A DNA stretch of 64,000 bases from Epiperipatus broadwayi (lineage: Eukaryota > Onychophora > Udeonychophora > Euonychophora > Peripatidae), in contig JAQFVV010000028.1 of assembly GCA_028023455.1 (NCBI GenBank), positions 1,717,501 through 1,781,500 of the forward strand, written 5' to 3'. Below the pieces are notes generated by a model. It was not told where the DNA came from. It saw nothing but the letters and a program-made list of their open reading frames with translations, and made no database searches. The position numbers were made by a program, and so were the translations under genes. This document shows, one piece after another, positions 13,125 to 24,399 of the stretch; the first letter of the stretch is position 1, and every line of letters starts with the position of its first letter.

Positions 13125-13287
13125 CAGCAAATGACAATACATATTTAACATTAAAAAGATATCTCCTTAACTTCATCCTCTTTCATACATCAGGATTGTC
13201 TATAATGATATATAAAGGAGGAAAAAGTTAAAGAGATATCCTTTTAATTTTAAAAATATATTATCATTTGCTGACAATTAAGGCTAT
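13125..13287. repeat. Small foldback, ~70-bp arms
   Basis: TGTCAGCAAATGACAATACA at 13,121 pairs with the complement at 13,265-13,285, and AAAAGATATCTCCTTAACTT near 13,153 pairs with 13,225-13,245. The loop is about 40 bp. MITE-sized (about 165 bp) and without coding capacity. Confidence 0.65.
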
Positions 13288-14300
13288 TCAATTAAACATT
13301 CCCAATATTAATATATATAAAAAGTCTGTTCATGCAAAGATTAATAAGTAAGTACATAACAATAATAATTACTGTGGTTGTATATATGAGATATAATTCC
13401 TTGATTGCATGATAATTCAAAAACTAAATTACAATATTGCATTACCATTAATTGAGTATTGATACAATGTGCAACCATATTAATATTCAAGACGTTCAAC
13501 AGCTGATAGCTCTTTGTATGAATAGTCTCTTATCTGTCAGAATACAATATAAAACCTAAAACCAAAAATATTTGTTAACTTTATTTAATCTATGAAAAAA
13601 TTTGCATGAATATGTATTACAAGCATTTACTCTTATATAGTTTTTAAATTGATTGTAAATAATGATATGAACCACAATCACAATTTGTTCTAAAGTTGCT
13701 AAATTTTTGATCTTCATAAATATAACAGCTTTCTCTCCACATGATAATTATTAAGTATTTATTAGTCAAAATTATACTTTTAACCAAGATATAGGTTATA
13801 TACATAAATATTAATATGGCTACTAATACAATAAAACCATCAAATAAAAAGAAAAAGGGATCTTCATGTTATATATGGACATATTTGTGGTTCAAAGATT
13901 GACTTATATAGACATCATTAAACTTATTTCTAGATCATTTTTTTTTCCTTTTCATTTTTACTCTTTGATGTTAAAATGTCTTACTTCTTTACAAGTGTTA
14001 GCTGCGTGTGTAAACACAGTGACATAGAATAATTAATTGCATTCTGATCCACAGTTTTTCTACGAATAATACTTTAAATATTATTAATATATATATATAT
14101 ATGCTCTGTGCACAGATAATGAAGCTATTCAATGTACATAAAATAATAAAATTTACCACAAACGCTTTCAGGATAGCTTATAATCCCATATTCATGGGGA
14201 CTCGTATTTGATTTAAATATTATTATAACTTTTTTATTTTACCACATTTACTTTATTCATGTGATTAAAATATATGTGATGAAATGGAAAGCATGTTTAA
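13288..14300. other. AT-rich stretch, nothing recognised
   Basis: A+T-rich with a (TA)n run at about 14,086-14,102. No element boundaries or protein motifs seen. Confidence 0.45.
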
Positions 14301-14309
14301 TATATATAT

Positions 14310-14870
14310 AAAGCCAAATGTAGGACTATTTCCATGTAAAAAACTAGAGATATCTTTATCTTTGATATTCCTAAGAAATTATAAATTACTGTCAATAGTC
14401 CTAAGGCTAAATAACTTTTTTTCTAATATCCTATAGGAAATTTTTTATCCTGAGCTTAATTAAAAGTAATGTGAGTCCTTGTAATAAAATCAAGACACAA
14501 AAGCTACTATAGAATAGTAGAAAAAATTGTTTAGCTTTAGGAATGATAATATTTAATGGTGCTTTCTTAGCAACATCAAAAGTAAAGATATCTCCAGTTA
14601 TTTACATGGAAATAATTCCATACTTTACACTGTTTGCATCATAATAAAGTCATGGAAATATTTAATTTTGCATATATATATATATTGAATTAAATATACT
14701 CATGGATTATTATTATTATTATAATAAAGAATATAAATAAGATTATATCCACGTAAACAGAGGCAACTTGTAGATGTGGCCAAGAAACTATCAATTATTA
14801 CTAATTGACAATCTCTGATGCTAATGAAGCTTTCTCATTAACCTATGTAAGCCATTTTGTTGTCTTTTTA
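14310..14870. repeat. Foldback repeat F6 plus a second half-copy
   Basis: Arms at about 14,325-14,410 and 14,505-14,612 are reverse complements: CCATGTAAAAAACTAGAGAT versus, reversed, CCATGTAAATAACTGGAGAT. A further half-copy in the same family follows at 14,690-14,860, carrying CATGGATTATTATTATTATT, CACGTAAACAGAGG and AATTGACAATCTCTGATG. That half-copy is clearly homologous to 26,150-26,340. A (TA)n tract near 14,671-14,685 separates the two. Confidence 0.6.
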
Positions 14871-15049
14871 TTGAACTATATATATATATATATAATGTAC
14901 CGAATCAATCTGCAGATGAACTTACACTGTAAATGTTTTGGCTGGTTTCAAACTCCTTCATAATACATTTATAATCTTATTTAATTATAAATGTTACATG
15001 AATGAACCGGCACATTCGAGCAAAATGGGAAATATTATTGATAGCTTTA

Positions 15050-15225
15050 ACCATCAACAATACCCACGATCAGATTGTGGCCCACCTCGGCTGCTAGATT
15101 CAAACCCCTACTATCCAAACACTTTATTTGTTTTGAAGTAAACCCCGGGTGCCAGCTAGTCTAATGACTAATGTATTCAGACAGTAGGCTCATAATCCAG
15201 CGCTTGAAACAATCCCAAAAACTAG
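15050..15225. repeat. Two tRNA-like SINE fragments
   Basis: On the plus strand, 15,148-15,225 resembles a tRNA. It has an A-box-like GGTGCCAGCTAGTCTAATGA, then GGCTCATAATCC (like the CAU-anticodon arm of tRNA-Met), then a B-box-like TTGAAACAATCCC. On the minus strand, 15,085-15,115 gives GGGGTTTGAATCTAGC, a second B-box-like element. Both are degenerate; these are tRNA-derived SINE pieces or tRNA pseudogenes rather than working tRNAs. Confidence 0.4.
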
Positions 15226-15619
15226 CCCAGTCTAATTTTAATCAATAATAAAATATAGTTTAATTAGTGGTGATAGAATGGATAAAAGATTGGTAAAAGA
15301 ATTGGTAAAAAGAATTGACCGACAAAATAAGGCTTAGATTTAAAGACAATTTATTAACATTAATTATACTAAATATAAATACTTTTATAAATTTTTACTA
15401 ACATAATATTGGTATTTTTAATCATGCATATTCACACACTATAATATCTCTTATGAGAAAGCATAAATAATATTTGACGTTTATAAATCATATAGCATTC
15501 ACAAACACGCACATTAATAGTTCATTTTATGCATGCTTATAGAGTTCAAATTACTTGTCTCTGGGGGATTTACAAATTAATACAGTGGCTACTATATATT
15601 AATGAAAATAAGAAAATGT

Positions 15620-15985
15620 TTACCTAGGATTTTTGGAACGTGGATATTGCTTGCTGTTAGCTGCTTCTGATGAAGTATATCTAACTGGTTAGATTTGAAG
15701 TTTCTTGAGGAGATTTGATGCTAATCTGCTGGTATTATTCTTGGAGATAGTTGAACATTGATGGAGGATTTCTGAGCTGTTAATTAGACATTATTTCACG
15801 GGCAGGTTTTGCTGTTTCACTGGACTAGGGATAAAGTAAGAGTGTATGTTCCCAAAAGCTGCTCCACACTGCATTTCTGATTCTGGATACATAATATAAA
15901 CCGCACTGTTATCTCTAGACTAGATTAGACTAAAAACTAGACTGAAACTGAATGTCCGATAAAAATCTGGCTATTTATATATGTG
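15620..15985 (-). promoter_or_regulatory. Candidate minus-strand promoter and 5' exon
   Basis: On the minus strand a consensus TATA box, TATATAAATAG (15,981 down to 15,971), precedes TCAGTT (15,951-15,946). The presumptive +1 A at 15,949 lies 32 bp from the first T of the TATA box, which is canonical core-promoter spacing. A second TCAGTC follows 6 bp on. About 325 nt downstream sits a good splice donor, AG|GTAAAC, with the exon edge at 15,624. The interval is visibly less A+T-rich than its surroundings and shows no repeat copy elsewhere in the window. It contains only short open frames, so if transcribed it would be a 5' UTR or noncoding first exon. It could instead be the promoter part of an LTR. 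No acceptor exon was identified further along the minus strand. Confidence 0.35.
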
Positions 15986-16513
15986 AAGTGTTTTTGTTTT
16001 AATGTCTGCTGGCAATATGAGTTGTCAAAATTCCTTTATTAGCTAATTCTTTTAATCTTGTTGTTAGGTATTTTAATTAGCAGTCATCACAAACGTGTTG
16101 TTTTATAATTTTGATTAGTAGCCACCACTGTGTTTTTTAATGATAACTTCCTTTTATTTTTTTAATATTTAATACACATACATTTATTTTTATTTACCAT
16201 CGCACATATATATGCATTTATTCTAATAAACTCGAATGAAAAGAGATTTATATTTTAACTTATAATAAATAAAACTCTTTAACGTCTCCTATTAAACTTT
16301 TAGTTTTTTCTACAGGAAAACTCCCCCTCCCCCCTTTTAATTAATTAATTGAAAGTTTTATTTCAAGAACTCTTAAACCTTTAATTATTTATTTTAACGA
16401 ATAATAATAAGAAAAAAAAAACTCTTTACTTCTTTTATAAACTTTTATGTTTTCTTTTATGAAAGACTTTTAGTTTAATAATTTTTTTAGATAAAATTAT
16501 TGTGTGCCAATTT

Positions 16514-16515
<2 letters not shown>

Positions 16516-16590
<75 letters not shown>
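16516..16590. repeat. (TA)n microsatellite, 75 bp
   Basis: Uninterrupted TA dinucleotides. It abuts the foldback at 16,589-16,773. Confidence 0.95.
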
Positions 16591-16593
<3 letters not shown>

Positions 16594-16773
16594 CAAAGTA
16601 TACCAGAATAACTCCACAAAATTAAATATGCCTATATAACATTTAAAAATAATTTCTTTGCTATAGCCAGCTTACGGTTTCTTCAACCATCTTGAGTAGC
16701 AAATAAATTATTTTTTATTTAATATAAGCATTTTTAATTTTATAGAGTTATTCTAGTGTATTTTGTTTATTAT
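16589..16773. repeat. Small foldback between two microsatellites
   Basis: TTAAACAAAGTATACCAGAA on the left is matched in reverse complement by TTCTAGTGTATTTTGTTTAT on the right. Inner arms AATAATTTCTTTGCTATAG and GAGTAGCAAATAAATTATT also pair. Bounded by (TA)n on the left and (CA)n(TA)n on the right. Confidence 0.65.

Positions 16774-16806
<33 letters not shown>
16772..16806. repeat. (CA)n(TA)n microsatellite
   Basis: About ten CA units followed by TA units, at the right edge of the foldback described at 16,589-16,773. Confidence 0.9.
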
Positions 16807-16879
16807 ATGTACATAAATAGTAGAATTAGTAAATAGTAAGCTGGAATATAATTTCTACTTATACAAAATATAATTATAT

Positions 16880-17155
16880 ATGTGCTTGTTAATTAAAAAA
16901 AGAAAGGCTTTAACTTTTTTTCATATGCATCTTGAACATTTGTAAAATAGCCAAATGGTGTAGTTTTTGACTCTAGAGGAACCTCTTAAATCTCAACACA
17001 AGTTAGGGATTTTATAAGGATAAGAGTGACCAACTTATCTTTAACTTAAATTTTTACCTATATAGGCCATTTGGTTATTATACAAATGTTTAAGGTGCAT
17101 GTGGAAAAAGATTAAAATCTTTCTCTTTCTAATTACATACTGTCTGTGTGCTTGA
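16880..17155. repeat. Small foldback, ~90-bp arms
   Basis: Left arm 16,880-16,970 (TTGAACATTTGTAAAATAGC then CAAATGG) pairs with right arm 17,062-17,155 (CCATTTGGTTATTATACAAA). The loop is about 90 bp. Not seen elsewhere in the window. Confidence 0.6.
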
Positions 17156-17820
17156 TGAATAATTAGAATGTTATGTGTGCTTGTTAACTATAAAAATGAT
17201 CACATTTAATAAATGTGTGTTTCATCTTCCATATTTATAAATAAAGCAAGTAAAATCTACTAAGTATAAATAAGATTCACACGTATTCTGATTTGTGATT
17301 AGATATTACAACGGGTAGAAAAAATTTGCCTGAAACAAATTCTGCAAGACTTGTATTTTCATGGTTTATAATTCTAAATTTGGTTTTTATAATTAACATT
17401 TAAATTTTAGTTAAATAATGAGCTAACAGAAATGCTTTCTTAAGTGCTCTCCTTCATTACATCATGCTATATTATGCATGTTTTTCTTTAAAAATCAACT
17501 TCCTGACATTCATAGGATTCCTTTATTGAAGATTTATTTCATGTTTTAGCTACAAATATTTATAAAAATCATAAGCTTAAATTTATGTATTCATCGCCTA
17601 CAGAAAAAACCCCAGTTCTAATCAGAATTTGAACCTGTTAAGTATAATTAAAGCTATATTTATATTCTTTAATTTTTAAATACACATCTATGTTTAAATA
17701 AAATAATATTGAACCATTAAAACATCATATAACCCCCATTTCATACTCTTATATATATCTATGTTTAAATGAAACAGTATTGAATCATTAAATATCATAT
17801 ACCCAACATTTCATACACTT
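17156..17820. other. AT-rich stretch, nothing recognised
   Basis: Includes a local direct duplication (TATATCTATGTTTAAAT.AAA.AGTATTGAA.CATTAAA), visible twice at 17,684-17,720 and 17,755-17,795. No element recognised. Confidence 0.45.
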
Positions 17821-17824
17821 ACAT

Positions 17825-18290
17825 AATCAGTTAAAACAGTAACAACTTCTATACAATAATGCCACCTAGTGTAAGCCATAGTAATCAGTGTGTGCTAGAT
17901 GATTTAAAACATTAGCAACTTCATACAATAATGCTACCTATTGTGAGATAAAGTAATCAGTGGTTACTAGAAGAGTTTAGCATCCATTGATTAATATGGC
18001 TCAGGCTAGAGTACTGACAATTTCTGACAATTTTTTTTATATAGATATCACTACTTTTTAATTAATCAATAGCTGAATAAAAGTGTAAAAAATAGTTATA
18101 TTCATTAAATAGAATTTGTTTTTGTTCAATCTTCTTTAACATCACCCAAACACCATTTGTTATGTTTACATAGTCTGTTAACAGCAGCAAATTTCTTTAT
18201 ATAACACTGCCACCTAGCATCTATTGTTTACTATGGCTTACACTAGGTGGCACTATTATATAAATAAAGTTGCTACTATACTAGCTTTAA
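17825..18290. repeat. Diverged F1-related foldbacks
   Basis: 17,840-17,890 and 17,905-17,955 are two head-to-tail copies of the F1 end (ATGCCACCTAGTGTAAGCCA and ATGCTACCTATTGTGAGATA), with a complementary end near 17,968-17,995. A compact hairpin follows at 18,184-18,285, with CACTGCCACCTAGCATCTAT on the left and CACTAGGTGGCACTATTATA on the right. About 100 bp, MITE-like. Confidence 0.55.
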
Positions 18291-19810
18291 TCTTGTGAAT
18301 AAAATAAAGTTTCAATTAAAAAATAATGAATTCACTAATAAAAGAAATGATTTGAAACTTTACAGAATAATTTAAACAATTATGCTCATTATTATTATGT
18401 TTTGGTATGCTTGTTACAAAAAATTTATATATGTATTTAATAACATTTTTATTAATAAACTAATTCCAATGAGACACCATAATGATCATTCACATACCAC
18501 ACTTCAATAAAATCATTTGACAAGATGGTAAAGCATTTCCATTTTCTTGTGACATATACTAATCTATTAGATAGAAAATGTTCGACTTTTATCTAGCTAT
18601 TTACACTGTTACAGGGTAAACATAAGTAACACTTGAAAGGAGTGAAAGTTTATTGGTGGAAATCTTTTCATAGAATTAATCAAGTTAGCGTATAGTCTCA
18701 AAAATAATTAAGATTAAACTGTTATTTATTCATGGAATGTCTATTAGATTTTTAAAAGCCATTTTTATATATGGGCTTATTAAAATTATCAAAATTCGAG
18801 TGTTAACCATTATTTGAAACTTCAAGGTGGATTCATTAATTGCTGCTAATATAAGTTTTCCCCACTTTCAAGTGTGAGGGACTGATTTAAAGTGAGGATA
18901 TCAAATATGCTATATCTATAAACATGATTTCAATTCATCCAGTGAAAAAGAATAAGCAAACAAAAATTTAAATAAAGTAACAATATATTTTTCAAATATC
19001 TAACACTAACTGGAAATAATAATAAATATATTATTACCTGAAATAACATTAATATTCTTAGCCAATAATATTTTACTTTTATACAATGGTTTGTATCATA
19101 ATTCAAATATTTGATGTATTGTGTGATGTGATTGGCCATACACATTAAAACTACTTGGAGTAGTATGCTTACATGCACATAGTTAAAAAACACCCCTATT
19201 TAAATTAGCAATAGTAGATAAAAGTATAGTAAGTGTAATAAAATTGATAAACAATGGTTTTGCTAGCAAGAGCAGCATTCCAACAATAATCTAGCTTCTC
19301 ACCCATTATTCCAATTAACATGCTATATACTTTTAATAACTCAATAAATTAATAACATAGAATTATACTTTTTAGTAAAAAAAAAGTATATTTAATTTTT
19401 CTTGATAATCTGATAATAACGTGAAAGGCTAAAACCTTGTACAGAAGTGCCTTAAAAATACTTATGTGACAGCCAATCAGATGCAATAATGACTGCACTT
19501 GGAACTCTCAATTCAAGAACACAAGCCAGAACTAACAGAAAAAGATGGGAACCACCTTCTTCTCACTTAAATTTATATATAAATAAGTCAGACTCAAGCA
19601 TTCCAAACTAAGAGCGTGAAGCTTAAAACACCTTCACATTTAATTCACTAAATCTTATATATAAATAAACAACGTGAAATCTTTCGATTTACAACGAAGT
19701 AATTTCAAATCTAATGAAATGATAGTAACAAATGTAAATATAAAATTTATTAAGTGAATAAATATAATGAGTTTTTTTGATATTAATTATTTTGTCTTTT
19801 GTCATTCTAG
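18291..19810. other. AT-rich stretch, nothing recognised
   Basis: No protein motif or repeat arms. The interval 19,420-19,640 is a little more complex in base composition but shows no recognisable feature. Confidence 0.4.
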
Positions 19811-19813
19811 ATG

Positions 19814-20700
19814 TTTATGAGGATGTACCCAAAAATAAAAGGAATTTTGCATAATAAGTTGTGTATTTATTTTTAGGTGTTACAAATTGAAAACCCTTCA
19901 AAGTATAGCTTATTTAATGAAATGTACTAGTCTCATTTTTTTTTACCTTTCAAAGTAATCCAGAATCTCTTGCAAAGTGATGCCTTTTACCATCTGCATC
20001 ATTTTTTTCTTCACCATTTTTAAGTCCACAAAAAAAAAAAATGATGAGGTATTTTTTCATTCAAGAAAATAAAAAAAAGACACAATATGGGTGATGAATA
20101 AGCTGGTTCAAAATAAATTTAATTAAAAATTGCACCACACTCATAGTCTTGTACAATGGCATGTTGTCATAGTAACTTTTACACTCTCCATTTGACAAAA
20201 AATTGAGTCACTTTCATTTGACCAGATAACACAAACATTATAGAAGTTGTAGTTAAAATGTCTGATCATTATGAAAGAATTCTGAGTAAACAGTGCTATT
20301 TGTATCCCCAAAAAATCAGCATCATCTCGACATTGGACTTCATTGGCTATACTTTTTGGAACATGGTAAATTTGACACATCAGTGAAATCACTTATAAAC
20401 TTATGTTTTCTCTAGATCAGTTTGCTTGTAAGCTGTTTAATGCATTATTATTACTTCTGCTGCCAGTTTGAGGAATTTCACATTGTTCAACTTTTTACCC
20501 ATTATAAAAATGGACAAGAAAGTGAAATGCGCTTAACAAAAATGTTTACGGTTCCACAATACAACTTTTCTTAATAATGAAAGTTGGAAAACTGATGCAG
20601 GGGGGATCCCTTCAAAAATCTTCTAGTAGCAGAAGCATGTACTACAATATCCTCACTTTCCAGAGAATGATTCTAGTTATTTTGGGTACTCCTTCATAAA
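19814..20700 (-). mobile_element. Decayed mariner element
   Basis: Terminal inverted repeats are readable: left TTTATGAGGATGTACCCAAA and right, reversed, TTTATGAAGGAGTACCCAAA, the size and sequence type expected of mariner ends. The element is about 887 bp, shorter than the usual 1.3 kb. Minus-strand translation gives broken transposase pieces in order: LNNVKFLKLAAEV near 20,500 (family: EQR-NIKFL-KLGKSA), then PKSIANEVQCRDDADFLGIQ at 20,290-20,350 (family: PKKARQVRSKVKVLL-FFD), then YDNMPLYKTMSVVQFLIKFI near 20,110-20,170 (family: HDNAPAH---SVRQFLAK), then KGITLQEILDYFER near 19,945-20,000. The catalytic D,D34D region is broken by frameshifts and part of the N-terminal half is deleted, so it is inactive. 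Mariner proteins cut and paste at TA sites. Confidence 0.7.
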
Positions 20701-21280
20701 TATAAAATTAAATACATTAATATAAAGATATAAATTCCTACCTTACTGCATCAACTTTTTTAAAAGTTAAAGATTTACTTACCTAAAAAAGAGAAAGAAA
20801 AAAATAGAATTAGAATATTATGTATAAGATTGCATCGTAATTTAATCTATATTAAATCTACATCTGCCTATCTATTCTATACCAGGAAAAAAATATTCAA
20901 AGCACTGCATTTTATGCCATTTCAATAATCAAGATTATAATTTATTTTATAATAATTCATATAAATAATAATAGGACACTAATTTATATTAAACAATAGT
21001 TATACTGCCATGGGCAAAATCAAACTAAGGCTTATTTATACTTTAATTGGACAATGTCTATTGCTAAAAAAATAATTATTAATAAAGAAAAAATGTCATA
21101 AAATGTGCATCTTCAAGTATATATGTATTTATTTATATAAGACTTTGATGGTCTTTAAAGGAAATACATTTTCCAATAGACATGCACAATAATTTTACTA
21201 TGTTCATGAAACTTATTGCAAATCAAAACACAGATATCAAAATTTGTGCGTATAGTAGCAAATATACTTTTTACTATCAC
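20701..21280. other. AT-rich stretch, nothing recognised
   Basis: No arms, motifs or open frames of note between the mariner end and the AC/TA microsatellite. Confidence 0.45.
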
Positions 21281-21316
21281 ACACACGCACACACACACAC
21301 ACATATATATATATAA
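21281..21316. repeat. (AC)n(TA)n microsatellite
   Basis: CACACACACGCACACACACAC-type run followed by TA units; it borders family F3 on its right. Confidence 0.9.
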
Positions 21317-21709
21317 CCATTGGAAACTAGTCAACATTTAGACAATCCCAATATAGATAACAATCAACGATATCAAACTGTTGTCAAGGCAACCTCCTTT
21401 TAACAATAAAGATGGAATTCCACCTTTATTTATAGTCTAATATATTTATATTGACATTAAAGGTTGTAACTTGATCACATAGATTGAAATTATTGATACA
21501 AAGAAGTTTAAATAAACCTCCTTAAACAGGTAAATATAACCTGTTCTGAATGCAGACTAATAAATAGTCAATTATAGCATTATAAATTGCAATATCATTT
21601 TCAATATCATTTTCAAATTGCACCCAAAGCATTACTTAAATAATAAGTATAATAATGCCCAATGTTATGGGTTGATAAGTAACCATTAGAAACCAGTCAA
21701 CACTTAGAC

Positions 21710-22582
21710 CAGTGGTGCCCAACCTTTAACTTGACGTGAGCCAGTTGAGAATTTAAAAAAATTTGGGGAGCCACAATTATATATTACATTTTTCATATTA
21801 CATTTATAAACATGGTACTTGGGTACTAAACCTGCAATGTAGGGAGATAGGTGGGGGGGGGGATGGCCTATTCACATTGGTATCAATCCGCCATTTCTAA
21901 TGTGGCCAAAATAACGTGTACACGGATCTTTCTCGATGAAAACATCAATATATACAGCAAAATATATATGTGTACACGAATCTATCTCGATAAAAACAAC
22001 TATTTACAGCACTAAACATCAATATATATACACAGCAAAATATATACGTGTACACGGATAAAAACAACTGTTTACAGCACTAAACATCGATATATACAGC
22101 AAAATATATACGTGTACATGGATCTATCTCGATAAAAACTATTTCCAGCACTAAACACAATATATATACAGCACCAAACCAAACGTCTACAAGGATCTTT
22201 CTCGATAAAAACAACAATATATACAAGAGCACTAAACACAATATATATATATATATAGCACCAAACCAAACGTGTACAGCAAAAAAAAAAAATGGTGTAA
22301 TATGTTAAAAAGAAAAAAAAATGTAAATACATTTTATTTATTAAAAATTTGGTAACATACATATAAATTACAATTACAGGAAAAATATATTTTATTTAAT
22401 GTGAAACCTGACACTGCATATCGTTATTGTTTGTATTGTAAAAATGTTTATTTTTTAGTGTGTGCATGTGCCATCAAGGAACATAAAATATTTTATCAAT
22501 TTTTTTGAAGAGTCAATTCGAGCCACATTAAACAGTTACGTGAGCCACATGTGACTCGCGAGCTACGGGTTGGGCATCCCTG
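21710..22582. mobile_element. Non-autonomous hAT element, 873 bp
   Basis: Ends read CAGTGGTGCCCAACC and, reversed, CAGGGATGCCCAACC, typical short hAT terminal inverted repeats. A perfect 8-bp target-site duplication, ACTTAGAC, flanks it at 21,702-21,709 and 22,583-22,590, as expected for hAT. Subterminal text (GTGAGCCA, GAGCCACATTAAACAG, GTGAGCCACATGTGACTCGC) is the kind seen in many animal hAT MITEs. There is no transposase frame; it would have been moved in trans. An internal minisatellite fills 21,910-22,275. Confidence 0.88.
21910..22275 (+). repeat. Minisatellite inside the hAT element
   Basis: About five imperfect units of roughly 70 bp containing CGTGTACACGGATCT, CTCGATAAAAACAAC, TTACAGCACTAAACATC and ATATATACAGCAAAATATA. 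Units vary in length by loss of one or other submotif. CGTGTACACG is itself palindromic. Confidence 0.8.
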
Positions 22583-22745
22583 ACTTAGACTATCCCAATG
22601 TAGATAACAATCAACAATTTCAAATTGTTGTCAAGGCTACTTCTTTTTAACAATAAAGATTGAATCCCCACTTTATTTATGGTCCCATATACTTATATAG
22701 ACACTAAAGATTGCAAGTTGACCATAGAGATTAAAATTATTGATA

Positions 22746-23190
22746 TATATATAGATGCGTGTGATTCTAATAACGACAATGATCATATAAATACTTTTAT
22801 GGTTTATCAGATATGTAATGTTAAGAATATACACTAATTTCCAAAACAAAACAAATTCGAATATATTACTAAAATAATTTATAAACTGGATCCACAAACA
22901 ATCATTTAAATGAACTTGTAAATTATGACCACTTTTATTACATCAATGCCACTATATTTGGCCATAATCGTTTATTTGAAAAAAAAAAGAACTGACATAG
23001 ATATATAAGAAGAAGAGCATTATTCATAAGTTCCTTTAAATGATCCTTTGGGATCTATCTTATAAATTATCTTATTAATGTATTTGGACTTGTTTGCTTT
23101 GTGAATAGGTTTAGGTGCATATAAATATGTATATTCATTATAAATATAAATAAAACATAAAAAAATAACATTTGTAATGAGCAGTGTTAA
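22746..23190. other. AT-rich stretch, nothing recognised
   Basis: No recognisable element between F3 and F4. Confidence 0.45.
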
Positions 23191-23191
23191 T

Positions 23192-23475
23192 TGCTCTAAT
23201 AAACTTTATTGATAAATGTCACAAAAGAAAGCACATAAAAATCTCTATCTAGAAACTCTTCCCAAATCATCAGACCACTGGTTTCATGCTTTGGCACACC
23301 TCAGTGAACTGCTAGGATAGTTTCAGACACTATATATGCTTAGCACTTCACTGATGATTGCCAAAGCATGAAACCAGTGGTCTAAAGACTGGGGATGGTC
23401 TCTAGATAGAGATTTTTAAATGCTCTTTTTTGTGGCATTTATCAATAAAGCTTGTTGGCACAATTAGCACTACTC
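23192..23475. repeat. Foldback repeat F4, full copy
   Basis: Arms 23,192-23,312 and 23,338-23,472 are reverse complements: ACCACTGGTTTCATGCTTTG on the left, AAAGCATGAAACCAGTGGTC on the right. Outer arms share TTTATTGATAAATG(T/C)CAC and its complement. The loop is about 25 bp. A half copy is present at 45.31-45.48 kb. Confidence 0.75.
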
Positions 23476-24144
23476 AATATTTTTATATTTACCAGCTTAA
23501 AAATTGGGTCATGTCATATATGAGTTTATTTTTTTAATTAACATTAGTATTTTAGAAATTTTTTCTTTTATTTATTTGCTATTTCTTCAAGTCACTGATA
23601 GGGAAAATATTGTACATAGAACTGTCTGGTGATTCTTATATTAGATGTATATATTTATATGCTAAAAAAATATACATAATAAATAGTTTGATCACTTGAA
23701 TTCAAGGTACGTCAGCTGTTTTATTGAATATTTCAAAATTGAATTTTTTTATTTAAGATTTTTAATTGTATAAATCCCAAATTTTGCCTTGATTAAGATA
23801 TGGTTATGTTTAAAAGACAATAATTTATAGTAAGTGATCACAGCATTAAACAGTCACCCTTTAATGCTAAACCGATGAAGGAAGTTATTTCTAAAGTGCA
23901 TGTGTTCAGCAAAGCAATTGGTCAATTTTTTTGCATATAAAATGGCAGCCATATTGAAAATATTTTGCACTTAATTATTTCATTGCACAATTTGGTGCAT
24001 TCAAAATATGGCAGATTCTGAAGCACAAAATCAATAGATTTCCACCACCTCAATCCCTTCTAGCACTTGACTTTCTTATGATTGTCTAAAACATAATGGC
24101 ATTGGATTTATACTATCAGAGATGATGTTTATTCAAATTTGTTT

Positions 24145-24335
24145 AATATATCATCACCATCATCATCATATTTTCAGCTAGTATCAATCCATTACAAGAT
24201 GAAGATCTTTCTACGTTCAATCTATTTCCTCTGATCGCTATGCTCTCTTGTTTAATCCCAGCCCACTTTTTTATTCTATCCATCCATCTCAAATATGGTC
24301 TCTTCCTAGGTCTTCTACAATTCTTGGACTCCAGG
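24145..24335 (-). pseudogene. LINE ORF2 extreme C-terminus, RTE-like
   Basis: The minus strand reads RPRKRPYLRWMDRIKKWAG at about 24,255-24,325, the basic GRP--RW-D-I motif that ends RTE-like and related LINE ORF2 proteins. It continues openly through the region of the usual stop. Downstream on the minus strand lies a GAT/ATG-rich simple repeat (ATCATCACCATCATCATCAT on plus, 24,150-24,170), as found at the 3' end of RTE-type LINEs. Truncated at its 5' side near the foldback that starts at 24,400. The homologous tail at 41.64 kb is on the opposite strand. Confidence 0.65.
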
Positions 24336-24399
24336 TTAAGATTTCACCTGAAGTGGATTTGGGCTCGATATATATATATTCCATTTCTCATATTACATT

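Larger units (their letters stand above)
21317..22745. repeat. Foldback repeat F3, copy 2, split by a hAT insertion
   Basis: F3 modules lie on both sides of the hAT element at 21,710-22,582. On the left are ACAATCCCAATATAGATAAC, TTGTCAAGGCAACCTCCTTT and AAGAAGTTTAAATAAACCTC. On the right, after the insertion, are TATCCCAATGTAGATAACAA and TTGTCAAGGCTACTTCTTTT, then the shared TTTATTTATGGTCCCATA. The interruption falls inside an F3 TTAGAC..ATCCCAAT motif and is flanked by an 8-bp duplication, so F3 was there first. Confidence 0.7.

Noticed and set aside
15148-15225. Functional tRNA-Met gene
   Set aside because: Stems do not pair well and the B box is disrupted; only tRNA-like.
22072-22362. 96-codon minus frame with CTRLVWC repeats
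   Set aside because: It is the translated minisatellite of the hAT element.
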